Below are positions 26,138-35,917 of a stretch of 63,006 nt of DNA, piece by piece. The position numbers and the translations under genes were made by a program. The notes beneath the pieces were generated by a model, which saw nothing but the letters and a program-made list of their open reading frames with translations, was not told the DNA's origin and did not search any database. This stretch comes from Caballeronia arationis (lineage in GTDB: Bacteria; Pseudomonadota; Gammaproteobacteria; Burkholderiales; Burkholderiaceae), in contig NZ_FCOG02000038.1 in assembly GCF_001544975.2 (NCBI RefSeq), forward strand, positions 1 to 63,006, read 5' to 3'. Each line of letters begins with the position of its first letter. Position 1 is the stretch's first letter.

Positions 26138-26893
26138 TCAGGCGATGTTGCCGCGCAGACGCAGTGCGCGCAGATATTGCCCCGCGACTTCGGACGCGCC
26201 GTAGTGCACCACGGTCTGATCCACGAGTGCCCAGATCGAAGCGCCGCCGAGCCGCACGCGCCGGCAGAAGGAGAGGTCCTCTGAAAGATAGCGGCCTTGC
26301 TCTTCGATGGTGTCGAAAAAGCCATAGAACTCGCCTGCGGGCAGCGCGTCGCGGTATTGCTCGGGCGGCGCGTACCGTTGCGTGAACGGCTTCGCGACTT
26401 CGAACGCATCGCGCCGCGCGAGAAAGATGCCGGTCCCCACATGCTCCGCTTCGACAAAGCCGTCCACCACGCGCGCGCGGCCGTCCTCCGAAGTCCGCAG
26501 CCGTACCGTGTAATCGGCATGCTTTTCGAGCCACTCGCGCATGGAAAGCCCCCGGTCGGATTCGTCGATGCGCTGATCCAGATCCAGGCGCCGGTACGGA
26601 TACGCGACGCCCGCGACGCACTTGTCTGCCGCAAGCAGTTTCATGACCGCCTGCGGGGGAAACTGCATGTCGGTGTCGAGAAAGAGCAGATGCGAGAACT
26701 CGGGATGCGCGACGAAATAGCTTGCGAAGAAGTTGCGCGCCCGAATGATGTGCGACGAGCCGACGTGCATCGTCTGGAACCCGCAGTTCGCATCGGTCAG
26801 CGCGCGTGCGGCTTCCATCAGCGAGAACGCGAAGTTGATGTGCACGTCGTCATGATGTGTCGGCAGGCAGACCAGCACATTGGGCGCGTTCAT
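26138..26893 (-). CDS. Family-2-like (GT-A fold) glycosyltransferase
   Basis: 251 residues. VLVCLPTHHDD opens a Rossmann-like nucleotide-sugar domain. SSHIIRARNFFASYF and HLLFLDTDMQFPP (the D-x-D metal-binding motif near residue 74) follow. VEAEHVGTGIFLARRDAF and LSEDLSFCRRVRLGG (the E-D acid pair before the last helix) complete the GT-A core. Proteins of this form occur in polysaccharide or phage-type glycosylation. The substrate is unknown. It starts 16 nt after the response regulator gene on the same strand and is probably cotranscribed with it. Confidence 0.75.
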   Translation of the reverse strand: MNAPNVLVCLPTHHDDVHINFAFSLMEAARALTDANCGFQTMHVGSSHIIRARNFFASYFVAHPEFSHLLFLDTDMQFPPQAVMKLLAADKCVAGVAYPYRRLDLDQRIDESDRGLSMREWLEKHADYTVRLRTSEDGRARVVDGFVEAEHVGTGIFLARRDAFEVAKPFTQRYAPPEQYRDALPAGEFYGFFDTIEEQGRYLSEDLSFCRRVRLGGASIWALVDQTVVHYGASEVAGQYLRALRLRGNIA

Positions 26894-26909
26894 GAGATGC
26901 TCGCTGCGC

Positions 26910-27617
26910 TCACAGCGCCCGCCCGCCTTGAAGCCAGCCGTTGATGATCGCGATCGCCGACGAACGGTTGTGCACGCCCAGCGCGCGAAAGATCACCGAG
27001 AGGTGCACCTTGACCGTACCTTCGGCCACTTGCAGTTCCCGCGCGATCATCTTGTTGGTGCAGCCGCTATGCACGAGCCGCATGATCTGGCGCTGGCGTG
27101 GAGACAGGTTCTCCATCAGATGAAGATGATGAGGCGCGAGCGAAGCCGCCGGCATGTTCGTGACGGGGCGCGGGCGCTCGCTGGCGGAAAGTCGCAGCGG
27201 GTTCGGGGGGGAAGCGCCGATCAGGCTCAGCGCTTCGATCGGCACGTATGCGCCGCCCGAGAGCACGAGTTCGATGGCCTTGAGCATCACGTTGGCCGGC
27301 TCGCGCTTCGGGACGAAGCCGAGCGCGCCCGCGGCCAGCACCGCGCGCATCTCGTCGACCGACTCTTCCGCCGACAGCACGACGAGCGGCAACGCGGGAT
27401 TTGCCTTCAGAAGCGCCGTCAGCGAGGAAGCGCTCGCCATGCCCGACATGTGCAGGTCGACAATCGCAAGATCGTGATTCGCTTCGGGACGCGCGGCGGC
27501 GGCGAGCGTGTCCCAGTTGTCGGCCTCGTCGAACTGGGCTTCGGGATCGATCTTGCGCAACAGCGACTTGACGGCCTGACGTATCAGTTCGTGGTCGTCG
27601 GCGACGAGGAACCTCAT
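26910..27617 (-). CDS. NarL/FixJ-type response regulator
   Basis: 235 residues. The receiver domain (1-120) carries the acidic pair DD near residue 7-8, acceptor Asp54 in LAIVDLHMSG, and Lys near residue 104 (FVPKREP). A linker of about 45 residues leads to a LuxR helix-turn-helix (about 168-228) with LSPRQRQIMRLVHSGCTNKMIARELQVAEGTVK. The likely partner is the hybrid kinase encoded convergently across the glycosyltransferase gene. Lies 36 nt downstream of the mltA-like gene on the same strand. Confidence 0.92.
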   Translation of the reverse strand: MRFLVADDHELIRQAVKSLLRKIDPEAQFDEADNWDTLAAAARPEANHDLAIVDLHMSGMASASSLTALLKANPALPLVVLSAEESVDEMRAVLAAGALGFVPKREPANVMLKAIELVLSGGAYVPIEALSLIGASPPNPLRLSASERPRPVTNMPAASLAPHHLHLMENLSPRQRQIMRLVHSGCTNKMIARELQVAEGTVKVHLSVIFRALGVHNRSSAIAIINGWLQGGRAL

Positions 27618-27653
27618 GATCTCTCCCTCAGAATGAGACTGGCGCTCATGCGG

Positions 27654-29531
27654 TCATTGGGTGTCGTCGACACACAGGTCCGGGTCGCTCACGACGCAAT
27701 CGGCGGTCGGCACGGATGGGCCGCCTCGCACGCGCACCGCCGTTTCCTTCGCGGAGATCCTGAGTCCCTTCGGCAGCAGCACCCACATCTGCGTGGGCTG
27801 CTTCATACGGCTCGCCTGTTGCTGGGCTTGCGGTCCCGTGCCGAAGAAATAGTCGGCGCGCACGGCGCCGCGAATCGCGCCGCCCGCGTCCTGGGCCATC
27901 AGGAGTCGCGTGACGGACGAAGCGCCGGATGCCCCCTCGTTCGCGTTGATGAAGACCGGTGCGCCGAGCGGCGTCGTGCGCGGATCGATGGCGGCCGAAC
28001 GCCCGGCGGAAAGCGGCACGCCCAGCGCGCCGATGGGACCTGTCGGCGAATCGGGAATGGCGCGGAAGAACACGTAGCTAGGGTCCGACGACGCGAAGGT
28101 ATAGCTGAGCGGCGGGGCGCTCGCGAGCGCCGGCGCGGTGGCTTTGTCCGTCGCACGAGGGGACGGGATGGCGGCGGGGTTCGTGGTTCCCGCCGTCGAC
28201 GGCGGGCTCACGCGTGCCGGATGCACGGTGGGAGCGGCGCCCTTTGCGAGATTGAAGCCACGCAAGAGCGGCGAGTCGGGCGGCGAGTCTGCGTTGCCGC
28301 TCGCGATGGCCGAGGCGGCATCGGGCTGGTCGGTATCCTGCGCGCTGCGCAACAGCGAAGACTGCGGCGCGTCGTCGGGCGTGGACGTGCTGGCGGTTTC
28401 CTGCGTGTTCTGGGTGGTCACGGTGCCTTCTTCCAGATCGATCTCGACGCCCCGCACCAGAATCTTGCGGCCCTTGCTTCCCGCGCTGGCGACGGGTGGA
28501 TTGAAAGCCAGGCCGTTCTGTTCCGCATAGGCGAGCCGCATGATCGAGCCATCTGGCAAGCGTATCTTTCCGGCGCCCTGCAACTGCATAGAATAGAGCA
28601 TCGCCGGGTCTTCCACATAGGCCAGCACCGGCGCATTGAGACGCCCGCGCTCGATTTCCGCACGCGCGTAGTACGGCACGATCTCGCTGCCGGAGCGGCG
28701 CAGTCGCAGTTTCTTGTCGCGGATGTCCGGCGTGCTGTCGCCGAGCCTGAGCGTATAGGTCTTGCCGCTCATCGGCACGGTCGCGAGGGGGATCACGTTG
28801 CGGCCTTCGACGCGCGCCGGAACCGGCGTGCCGCGCGCGTTGGGCGGAAGACGGCGGGAGTCGAGAAACAGCATGTCGTGCGGCACGCCATAGATCGGAT
28901 AGACATACGGTGCACGTCGTTCGCGGCTGCCCTTGAGGATCGGCTCGTAATAGCCGGTCAGCACGCCGCGGGTCGTCTTGTCGACGTTGCGGATCTGGTA
29001 GACCGTGAAGTTGTCTTCGAAAAAGCGGCGTACCGAAGCACTGTTGTTCGGATCGATGCCGCGCGATGCCGCGCACGGCGCCGCCCAGCCGGGCTTGCCG
29101 CCGAGCACGCCGCAACCGCGCCGGAACGCTTCCCAGGATTCGACGACGTTGTCGGTCGTCCAGCCCGGCACGCTGGAGAAAGGCACGGGGGTGTAGAGCG
29201 CATTCTTCGTGGCGAAAGGCGTCGCGGTGCCGGCCAGCGAGGCCGTCGGGCTCGCGGGCAGCGGATTGGCGATGCCCGCTTCGGGACCCGTCGCGCTGAC
29301 GATGCGTGCGTCGTCGGACGCATCGACGGACGGTGCGGTTCCGGTGGCCTGGACGGTCGGGGCCGGCGTGCTTGCGCAGCCGGCGAACGCGCCAGCCGCC
29401 AGCGCGAACAGCGCCGCAGTCGCGCGCATCTTCACGCCTGAAGGGCAGAGTGTGACCGTGGGGCAGGCTGCAAAGGATACGCCAGGCGTCTTGCCCGACT
29501 GCGCGGCGGCGCCGCTCGCTCGTGATGCCAT
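27654..29531 (-). CDS. mltA: MltA-type lytic murein transglycosylase lipoprotein, long form
   Basis: 625 residues; classical MltA is about 370-420. It cleaves peptidoglycan glycan strands to 1,6-anhydro products. A lipobox LAAGAFAGC follows a hydrophobic stretch, so it is probably outer-membrane anchored. The MltA barrel (about residues 90-340, RGVLTGYYEP) and the C-terminal 3D domain with QDAGGAIRGAVRADYFFG, Asp548 being the likely catalytic residue, are both present. Between them lies an unusual low-complexity Ser/Pro/Thr/Ala insert of about 120 residues (350-470). ATG 29531 has GAGGA 4 nt upstream; GTG 29435 or ATG 29429 would give a shorter signal peptide. It follows the T6SS kinase gene after 81 nt on the same strand, which hints at a T6SS role. 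Confidence 0.88.
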   Translation of the reverse strand: MASRASGAAAQSGKTPGVSFAACPTVTLCPSGVKMRATAALFALAAGAFAGCASTPAPTVQATGTAPSVDASDDARIVSATGPEAGIANPLPASPTASLAGTATPFATKNALYTPVPFSSVPGWTTDNVVESWEAFRRGCGVLGGKPGWAAPCAASRGIDPNNSASVRRFFEDNFTVYQIRNVDKTTRGVLTGYYEPILKGSRERRAPYVYPIYGVPHDMLFLDSRRLPPNARGTPVPARVEGRNVIPLATVPMSGKTYTLRLGDSTPDIRDKKLRLRRSGSEIVPYYARAEIERGRLNAPVLAYVEDPAMLYSMQLQGAGKIRLPDGSIMRLAYAEQNGLAFNPPVASAGSKGRKILVRGVEIDLEEGTVTTQNTQETASTSTPDDAPQSSLLRSAQDTDQPDAASAIASGNADSPPDSPLLRGFNLAKGAAPTVHPARVSPPSTAGTTNPAAIPSPRATDKATAPALASAPPLSYTFASSDPSYVFFRAIPDSPTGPIGALGVPLSAGRSAAIDPRTTPLGAPVFINANEGASGASSVTRLLMAQDAGGAIRGAVRADYFFGTGPQAQQQASRMKQPTQMWVLLPKGLRISAKETAVRVRGGPSVPTADCVVSDPDLCVDDTQ

Positions 29532-29612
29532 GGTGTCCTCGCCCTGCTGCAGAACCGCTGATTCGCCATCGAGCCCATGCCATGCGCGTCTTCGGGCCCG
29601 AATGACCATTCG

Positions 29613-31532
29613 CTATCTAGACGAACGGACGACCTCGATTTTGAACGTCGCCGCGCCATAGGCGACGGGACACGACGGGGCCTGGCTGCCGCACGCCGGC
29701 ACGCCTGCAAACGGGGATGCGGTGAGGGTCCGCTGTGCGGTCGCCGCGGCCTGCGCCTCGGGCGAGAGACTCGCGAACACGGCATCGTGCGTCATGCCGA
29801 GCGCGGAAAAATCGCGCGGCGCGAGCGATACGATCGCGACGAAATGATTCGCACCGACAGGCTCACCCGCCTGCATCGGCCAGGTGGGGCGCGGCAGCGT
29901 AAGCCGCTTCTTCTGGCTGATGCGGTTGTCGCGGTCGAGTTCGTTCGGAAAGAGTTGGAAGTACTGGTTCGCCGGATCGACGACGAACACGTAGACATAG
30001 CCGTCGCGATTACTGAGGAGCGAGAAGCGCAGCCGGTCCCGGTCGACCACGGCGCGCGCGACGGGCACCTCTACCTTGACGGCGACCGACGGGTCCGCAA
30101 GCGACACGATGCGGGCGAATTCGTCGGCGGGCGTGAAGGGCGGCAGCGCAGCGGGCGGCGGCGGCTCGCGCGGCGCCTCGACGGGCTTCGCCGCCAGTTC
30201 CACCGGGGCAGGTGATGCCGGCGCGGGTGACGCCGGAGCGGGTGACGCCAGTGACGCAACCGTGCCAGGCGACGCGGACGCGGACGGCGCGGTGACCGCC
30301 GGAGCCGGCATGACCCCGCCGTCCGCGGCTGGCCCGGCCTGAGCCACGGGAGGCCGATGCGAGAGGAATTTCGGCACCAGGAAGCCGAGCGCCGCAACCG
30401 CCAGCACGCATCCCGCGCCGAGCGCCCAGCGCGCGCGCAGCCGCCTCGCCGTCGTTTCTTTCGCGCCGCCTGCCGCAGGTTGCACCGGCGCGTCATCGAG
30501 CGCGATGCCGAGTTCGGCTGCGAACTGCCGGTCGGTTTGCGGCCGGCTGGCCGGCGCCACCGCGAGCGCGTGATCGATCGCCTTCAGGAAGCGCTCCGAA
30601 TACCGGCCCGCAGCGAGCTTCGCGAGCGGCTGGTAGCTGTCGCTCACCATGCGGCCGACCGACGGCGGCGGCGTCTTCCCGGTGATCGCGAAATACACGA
30701 CTGCGGCGAGCGCGTAATGATCGGTCCACGGCCCCTGCCTGAGCGACGGCACTTCGGCGTATTGCTCGATCGGTGCATAGCCCGGCTTGAGGATCACGGT
30801 GAGCGCCTGCGTCATGTCACCGATCACGCGCCGCGCCGCGCCGAAGTCGAGCAGCACGGGGCGATGGCTTTCTTCGAGCAGGATGATGTTGTCGGGCGCG
30901 ATATCGCGGTGAAAGCAGTTCGATGCGTGCAGCACGGCGAGCGCATCGACGAGCGGCGTGAGAAGCGCGCGCAGCCACGCTTCGTCGGGCGGCTTTTTCA
31001 TCGCCTTGAGCGCATCCTTGAGCGTCACGCCCTTGTAGTACGGCATCACCATGTAGGCGGTGCCGTTCGCTTCCCAGAAGCGATAGACCTTCACGAGCGA
31101 CTGGTGATCGAAGCGCGCCAGCAGCCGCGCCTCGTCATTGATGAAGCTTTTCAGCCCGGCGCGGAACATGCTCTCGTAGCGCTCGGACTTGACCTTTACT
31201 TGCGTGCCGCCCACGCGCGAGGCGAGCGCCGACGGCATGTATTCCTTGAGCGCGACGTGCCGGTCGAGCGACGTGTCGAACGCCAGGTAGACGATTCCGA
31301 AGCCGCCTTCGCCGATCAGCCCCACGATCTCGAATTCGCCGAGCCGGGTGCCGGGCGGCAGTATGTTGTGCGAGGGGAGGTCGTTCGGCATGCCGGCCGC
31401 GCCCGATGCGCCGGGCGCGCCGGCGGCAGGCACGCGCGCGCCGCTCACGATCACCGTCTTGTCGATTTCGGCGTTGCTTTCGGTCTTGTTGCCGTTCCCG
31501 CTTTCGCCCGGTATCTCGCCGGTCGCATTCAT
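29613..31532 (-). CDS. ppkA: T6SS-associated Ser/Thr protein kinase (PpkA-like)
   Basis: 639 residues. The kinase domain spans about 64-340: glycine loop GEGGFGIVY, catalytic Lys96 in VALKEY, HRDIAPDN (Asp210, Asn214) and DFGAAR (Asp229). A single membrane helix (369-390) follows, then a Pro/Ala-rich periplasmic linker with S-P-A-P repeats, and a C-terminal DUF4384-like beta domain (about 520-600, LLSNRDGYVYVFVV and YFQLFPNE). In T6SS the kinase phosphorylates the FHA protein to switch on assembly. Its start overlaps the tagF stop by 4 nt, and its phosphatase and FHA partners are encoded at the far end of the locus. Confidence 0.92.
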   Translation of the reverse strand: MNATGEIPGESGNGNKTESNAEIDKTVIVSGARVPAAGAPGASGAAGMPNDLPSHNILPPGTRLGEFEIVGLIGEGGFGIVYLAFDTSLDRHVALKEYMPSALASRVGGTQVKVKSERYESMFRAGLKSFINDEARLLARFDHQSLVKVYRFWEANGTAYMVMPYYKGVTLKDALKAMKKPPDEAWLRALLTPLVDALAVLHASNCFHRDIAPDNIILLEESHRPVLLDFGAARRVIGDMTQALTVILKPGYAPIEQYAEVPSLRQGPWTDHYALAAVVYFAITGKTPPPSVGRMVSDSYQPLAKLAAGRYSERFLKAIDHALAVAPASRPQTDRQFAAELGIALDDAPVQPAAGGAKETTARRLRARWALGAGCVLAVAALGFLVPKFLSHRPPVAQAGPAADGGVMPAPAVTAPSASASPGTVASLASPAPASPAPASPAPVELAAKPVEAPREPPPPAALPPFTPADEFARIVSLADPSVAVKVEVPVARAVVDRDRLRFSLLSNRDGYVYVFVVDPANQYFQLFPNELDRDNRISQKKRLTLPRPTWPMQAGEPVGANHFVAIVSLAPRDFSALGMTHDAVFASLSPEAQAAATAQRTLTASPFAGVPACGSQAPSCPVAYGAATFKIEVVRSSR

Positions 31533-32281
31533 GATCCGAAGTCCCGCAGCATGGTGGTGAAAAGCGCCGTGTCCGGCAGACCGTACACGGGCCAGATGGT
31601 GAACGGCCGCGGCGACGGGTCTTGCGGATCGTGCGCGTCGTCGGGCGCGGCCTGGGCCGACGTCCACATGCTCATCCCGTAGACCTCGGTCTGCCAGACC
31701 GGTGCGAACGTGCGCGCGAGCGCGCTGGCGAGCGTCGCGGGCGACTGCACCACCCACGGTTCCTGCATCACGGCGGCGCGCACGCCGGGGCAAGCCGGCA
31801 CGGGCAGCGGCACCGGCAGCGCGGCAAGTTGAGCATCGAGGCGCTCGATGCCGTGGTCGAAGTCGAGGGCGGCGAGCGCGACGGCTTCGATGGCGGAAAG
31901 CCATTGCCAGAGTTCGGTGATCTCGTTGCCCGTCGCAGGTGCGCACGGCAGCGACGCCGCGATCGTGAGCGGAAAATGCCGCCCGACCCGGTCCACCGAA
32001 GCCATCACGACCCCCGTCCAGCATCCCGCGAGCGTCGGCGCAATCGCGCCCGGCATCGCGAAGAAGCGCCACACCGGACACGTGAGATAGAGCGGGAGCC
32101 AGTCCGCGCCGAGCGCGAGTTGCGTTTCGGCGACCCGCGCGGCGAGCCACGCGTCCCACGGCGCGACGAACGCGTCCGACAGCCGCCGTGCCGCGAAGTC
32201 GCCGAGCGACGGCAGCTTGCCGTACCAGCCGGCGATCGTCTCGCCGTCGTCGGTCAGGGTCTTGCCGAGCGCGTCGTTCAT
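31529..32281 (-). CDS. tagF: T6SS-associated protein TagF (ImpM family)
   Basis: 250 residues. The N-terminal ImpM domain begins GWYGKLPSLGDFAARRLSDAFVAPWDAWLA and continues YLTCPVWRFFAMPG. TagF is a cytoplasmic repressor of T6SS assembly that acts through the FHA protein. It overlaps tssM and the kinase gene by 4 nt at each end, making a tightly coupled tssM-tagF-ppkA unit. In some bacteria TagF is fused to the phosphatase PppA; here they are separate genes. Confidence 0.92.
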   Translation of the reverse strand: MNDALGKTLTDDGETIAGWYGKLPSLGDFAARRLSDAFVAPWDAWLAARVAETQLALGADWLPLYLTCPVWRFFAMPGAIAPTLAGCWTGVVMASVDRVGRHFPLTIAASLPCAPATGNEITELWQWLSAIEAVALAALDFDHGIERLDAQLAALPVPLPVPACPGVRAAVMQEPWVVQSPATLASALARTFAPVWQTEVYGMSMWTSAQAAPDDAHDPQDPSPRPFTIWPVYGLPDTALFTTMLRDFGS

Positions 32282-35200
32282 AGACGCTCCGGGCAGGAGA
32301 ACGCACGCAGATCGGCGAGCCGGAACGGATTCTCGACGCTGTTCGCCGTCACTTCGAAGCGCGCCTTGCGACCTTCGACATCGAAGGTCGCGATAAAGCG
32401 CTCCGGCTGGTCGGTGGGCTGGATGTCGAGCCGGTCGAACATGCGGAAGAGCGCCCACGGGCCTTCGAAGACGAGGTTGCTCGCGCCGCTGCTGGGCGGC
32501 GGCGAGAGTTGCACGCTCACGCGGCCGGAGCCGCGCGTGCCGGGCCACTGAATGGCCGTGGCGATCTGCGGGCCGTGCGCGTAGGTGAGCACCTGACCGT
32601 CGACGTCGAGCGTGAAGGAGAGGATCGTCGGGTCCATTTCGAGCGGCTTGAATTGCAGCGCGAGTGCGGGCGTCTTGCCGCCCGCGCGGAAGAACACGCC
32701 GCGGATGGTCGCCGCCCGCTCGAACTGCGCGAGCCCGGCGGGGCTGATCTGCATGGCTGACGAATCGGATTTCCTGAAGGCCCACGGTTTCGCGGATACA
32801 TCGACGTCTGCCGCGAGGTTCTTCTGGAAGAAATCGTCGAACTTGCCTCCCGGCGCGAAGAGCGTGCCGAAGTCCTCGGGCAGCACGTCGCGCCCGGAGT
32901 TCGGATTGAACGGATAGCGCCCTTTGAGCGCGCGATCGCAGAACGAGGAAATCGATTCCTTCAGGTCCGCCGACATATTCACACGCCGCGCCTGCTGGGT
33001 CTGCGCTGCGCCCTGGCTGCCGAGATCGAGCAGCGCGGTGCGGATCGGCTCGGGCAGGCGCGCCGCCTGCGCGCGCAGCTTCGCGGGCGCATCCGAAGGC
33101 GGCGGCGCGGTCTTCTGCTGCAGCGCCTCGTCGGTGGCGCTCAGGCTGGCGTAGACATCGTTGATGAGCGCAAGCGTCTGCGTGATCGGCGCGGGCTGGC
33201 CCGCGCCCGGACTCGTGACGAGCGCGCGCAAGCCGGTGAAGCGGTCGTCGACGATGCTTTCCAGCCGCGTGCCCGGCGCCACCTGCGCGATCTGCGTGGG
33301 ATCGGGCCCGCCGATGATCTTCAGCAACTGCTCGCGCGCGGCGCTGATCTTGTCGTTGGCCTTGTCCACGACAGTCGTTTCGTTCTCCGGCCGGGTGGCG
33401 AGCGTGGTTTCGCGCGACGCCGCCTTCGCGAGCATGGCGAGCGGCGAATCGGGCGCCGACAGGATGCGCGCGATCTGCGCCGACTGGGCAAGGCTGTCCG
33501 CGTGGACGATGCGGATGTCGTTCAGGAAGTCGTTCCAGATGCGTGCGTAGTCTTGAAGGTAGAGCAGCCGGACGTCCTCGGTCAGGCGCTGGGTCGCCGC
33601 CGGATCGCCGCGCGGCAGGCCGCTCTGGTCGCGGATGCCGAGCACCCAGGGTTCCTCGGCGGCGAGTTGCACTGCAACCTGGTCGACGGCTTTCAGGAAT
33701 GCCTTGTGATAGCCGTCGAACGAATAGAGCCCCGTCACGCCGCGCGTGAGCGGCATGCCGCTCGCGCGCACGAACACGAGCGAGGCGTTCGGCCCGCCGG
33801 CGTGCGCCACGGTGAACTCCGGATAGTCCGCGCCGACGCCTTGTTGCTTCACCCGCCCGTACACGCGCTGCGCGAGCGTGCTGGTGGCGAGCATCGCGCG
33901 CAGGTGCGCGACGAGGCGTTCGTCGAACGGCAGATTGGGATGCACGACGCCACGCGCCAGCAGCGCGTCGAGATGACCGGCGAGCGCGGCGCGCTGCTCG
34001 TTGCCGACTTCGCGCGGCAGCGAGCGGTCCCAGTCGGTCACGATCCAGGTCTTGAGCGCGTCGGGATCCTGATGATCGGGCTGGTTGAGCATCAAATACG
34101 CCTTGAGCGCTTCGTACGCGTAGCCCGGGTTCGCCGGGTTCGCGCTGCGCGCCTGCTCTTCGATACGCGCGGCGAGCTTCGGCAGGAACAGGTCGGTCAG
34201 CAGCCGCTCGTAGGCGTCGCCGGCGGCGGCGTCGAGCTTGGCGCCTTGCCACAGGCCCCATTGCATGGAGAGCGGCGGACGCGCGGCGTCGACTTGCGGT
34301 GTCGAGGCGAGCTGGCGCACCGCCGACAGCAGTGGCAGCAAGGCGACGAGACTCGTGCTGGCCGCCGACGTGCCGGCCACTGCCTGTTTCGCCGTGTGCG
34401 CCGCCTGATCGACGCCCGCCACGTAGGTGCGGTTGCGCAGATAGCTCGTGCCCCAGAGCGCGAGCACGCACGCGGTCACGGCCGCGACGGCCGCGTAGGC
34501 CGAGAGCCGCCACAGATGCCGCCGGCGCGCCCACTTGAGATTCGATCCGGCCAGGCCCTGTTCGGCGAACACGACATGAGTCAGGAGCCGCTCGATGAAA
34601 TAGCTGCGCCCGCTCGAAGGACGCGGCGGCTGCACGCCCCGCTCGATGCCGAACGCACGCGCGAGCGAACCCATCACCCGGTCGATCGGCGTGCCTTCCT
34701 GCGTGCCGCTCGTGAAGTAGACGCCCCGTACGAGCGGGATGTCGTCGTGCTTCGACTGCACGAAAGTCGCGCGCAAGGCGTCGGCGAGCGCAGGCTTCAG
34801 CGCCGCGAACTGCTGTGGAAAGCCGATCATCGCCGCCCGCTGCGCGAGACCGCTTTCGGCATTCAGCCGTCCCGGCAGACGCGCGACGAGCCGTGCTTCG
34901 AGCGCATCCAGTTCAGCATCCACGCGGGCGCCGAATTCACCTTCCGCGAGCGGACGCTTCGGGTCGTACGGAAAGGTGAAGCCGAAGACCTGCGCGCGCT
35001 CTTCCTTCGACATGTCCGCGAAAAACTCCGTGAATCCCGCGAGCAGGTCCGTCTTCGTGACGAGCACGTAGACAGGAAAGCGCGTGCCGAACGCCTGCAT
35101 CAGTTCGCGCATGCGCGCACGCAGCGTCGAGGCCATCTCCTCGACGTTCGCGGGCATCGCGGCGATGAGGTCGGGCACGGCGAGCGTCATCAGCACGCCG

Positions 35201-35904
35201 TTGATCGGCTGACGCGGACGCGTCTTCTTCAGCAGCGCGAGAAAGGCGTGCCATGCGGTCTGGTCGGCATCGCGGTCGCTTTCGTGGGTCGTGTAGCGGC
35301 CGGCGGTGTCGATCAGCACGGCGTCGTCGGTGAACCACCAGTCGCAGTTGCGCGTGCCGCCGACGCCGCGGATCTTGTCGGTGCCGAAGCGCTCGGCGAG
35401 CGGAAAGCGCAAGCCCGAGTGAATCAGCGCCGTGGTCTTGCCCGCGCCCGGCGCGCCGATGAACATGTACCACGGCAGTTGATACAGGTATTGCCTGCCC
35501 GAGAGCGTGACCCAGTCGCGCCAGCCCGGTTTCTTGCCGGAGGCGGTGATGCGCGCCTCGCGCAGCACGGCGAGCGCTTCGTCGAAACGCTTCGAGAGCG
35601 TCGCGACTTCCGCCTCGCCCGCTGTCGGCGCAGCGGCGGCGCGCGGCACGTCGCGATGGGCGGCGAGCCCCGCCGACAGCGCGGCTTGCGTGCGGCGCGC
35701 GCGCCACGCCGCCCATAGCCCGCGCAGGATCACCAGCAGCGCGACACAGCCGATCGCGATGAATCGCGCCGTGGGCGATTCGAGCGGATAGGTGCGCGCG
35801 AACGACACGAGCGGTCCGGCGATCCAGATCGCGCCCGAGATGAGCACCAGTCCGACGACGAGCAGCAGGATCGGATGAAAAATGATCGAGAAGAGCTTCT
35901 TCAT
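32278..35904 (-). CDS. tssM: T6SS membrane complex subunit TssM (IcmF)
   Basis: 1208 residues, full length. Two membrane helices at about 8-30 and 46-66, a cytoplasmic P-loop domain with GAPGAGKTT (149-157) and DAVLIDTAGRY (Walker B), and a third helix at about 463-485. The periplasmic half (to 1208) contains the IcmF-related and C-terminal beta domains that reach the TssJ lipoprotein. With TssL and TssJ it forms the envelope-spanning channel base. The Walker A is intact, suggesting ATP binding. It lies 13 nt after tssL and overlaps tagF by 4 nt. Confidence 0.97.
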   Translation of the reverse strand: MKKLFSIIFHPILLLVVGLVLISGAIWIAGPLVSFARTYPLESPTARFIAIGCVALLVILRGLWAAWRARRTQAALSAGLAAHRDVPRAAAAPTAGEAEVATLSKRFDEALAVLREARITASGKKPGWRDWVTLSGRQYLYQLPWYMFIGAPGAGKTTALIHSGLRFPLAERFGTDKIRGVGGTRNCDWWFTDDAVLIDTAGRYTTHESDRDADQTAWHAFLALLKKTRPRQPINGVLMTLAVPDLIAAMPANVEEMASTLRARMRELMQAFGTRFPVYVLVTKTDLLAGFTEFFADMSKEERAQVFGFTFPYDPKRPLAEGEFGARVDAELDALEARLVARLPGRLNAESGLAQRAAMIGFPQQFAALKPALADALRATFVQSKHDDIPLVRGVYFTSGTQEGTPIDRVMGSLARAFGIERGVQPPRPSSGRSYFIERLLTHVVFAEQGLAGSNLKWARRRHLWRLSAYAAVAAVTACVLALWGTSYLRNRTYVAGVDQAAHTAKQAVAGTSAASTSLVALLPLLSAVRQLASTPQVDAARPPLSMQWGLWQGAKLDAAAGDAYERLLTDLFLPKLAARIEEQARSANPANPGYAYEALKAYLMLNQPDHQDPDALKTWIVTDWDRSLPREVGNEQRAALAGHLDALLARGVVHPNLPFDERLVAHLRAMLATSTLAQRVYGRVKQQGVGADYPEFTVAHAGGPNASLVFVRASGMPLTRGVTGLYSFDGYHKAFLKAVDQVAVQLAAEEPWVLGIRDQSGLPRGDPAATQRLTEDVRLLYLQDYARIWNDFLNDIRIVHADSLAQSAQIARILSAPDSPLAMLAKAASRETTLATRPENETTVVDKANDKISAAREQLLKIIGGPDPTQIAQVAPGTRLESIVDDRFTGLRALVTSPGAGQPAPITQTLALINDVYASLSATDEALQQKTAPPPSDAPAKLRAQAARLPEPIRTALLDLGSQGAAQTQQARRVNMSADLKESISSFCDRALKGRYPFNPNSGRDVLPEDFGTLFAPGGKFDDFFQKNLAADVDVSAKPWAFRKSDSSAMQISPAGLAQFERAATIRGVFFRAGGKTPALALQFKPLEMDPTILSFTLDVDGQVLTYAHGPQIATAIQWPGTRGSGRVSVQLSPPPSSGASNLVFEGPWALFRMFDRLDIQPTDQPERFIATFDVEGRKARFEVTANSVENPFRLADLRAFSCPERL

Positions 35905-35917
35905 GGATGTAGCGGGC

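Noticed and set aside
33502..35718. 738-residue plus-strand frame opposite tssM
   Set aside because: Antisense to a well-conserved T6SS gene; composition typical of shadow frames.
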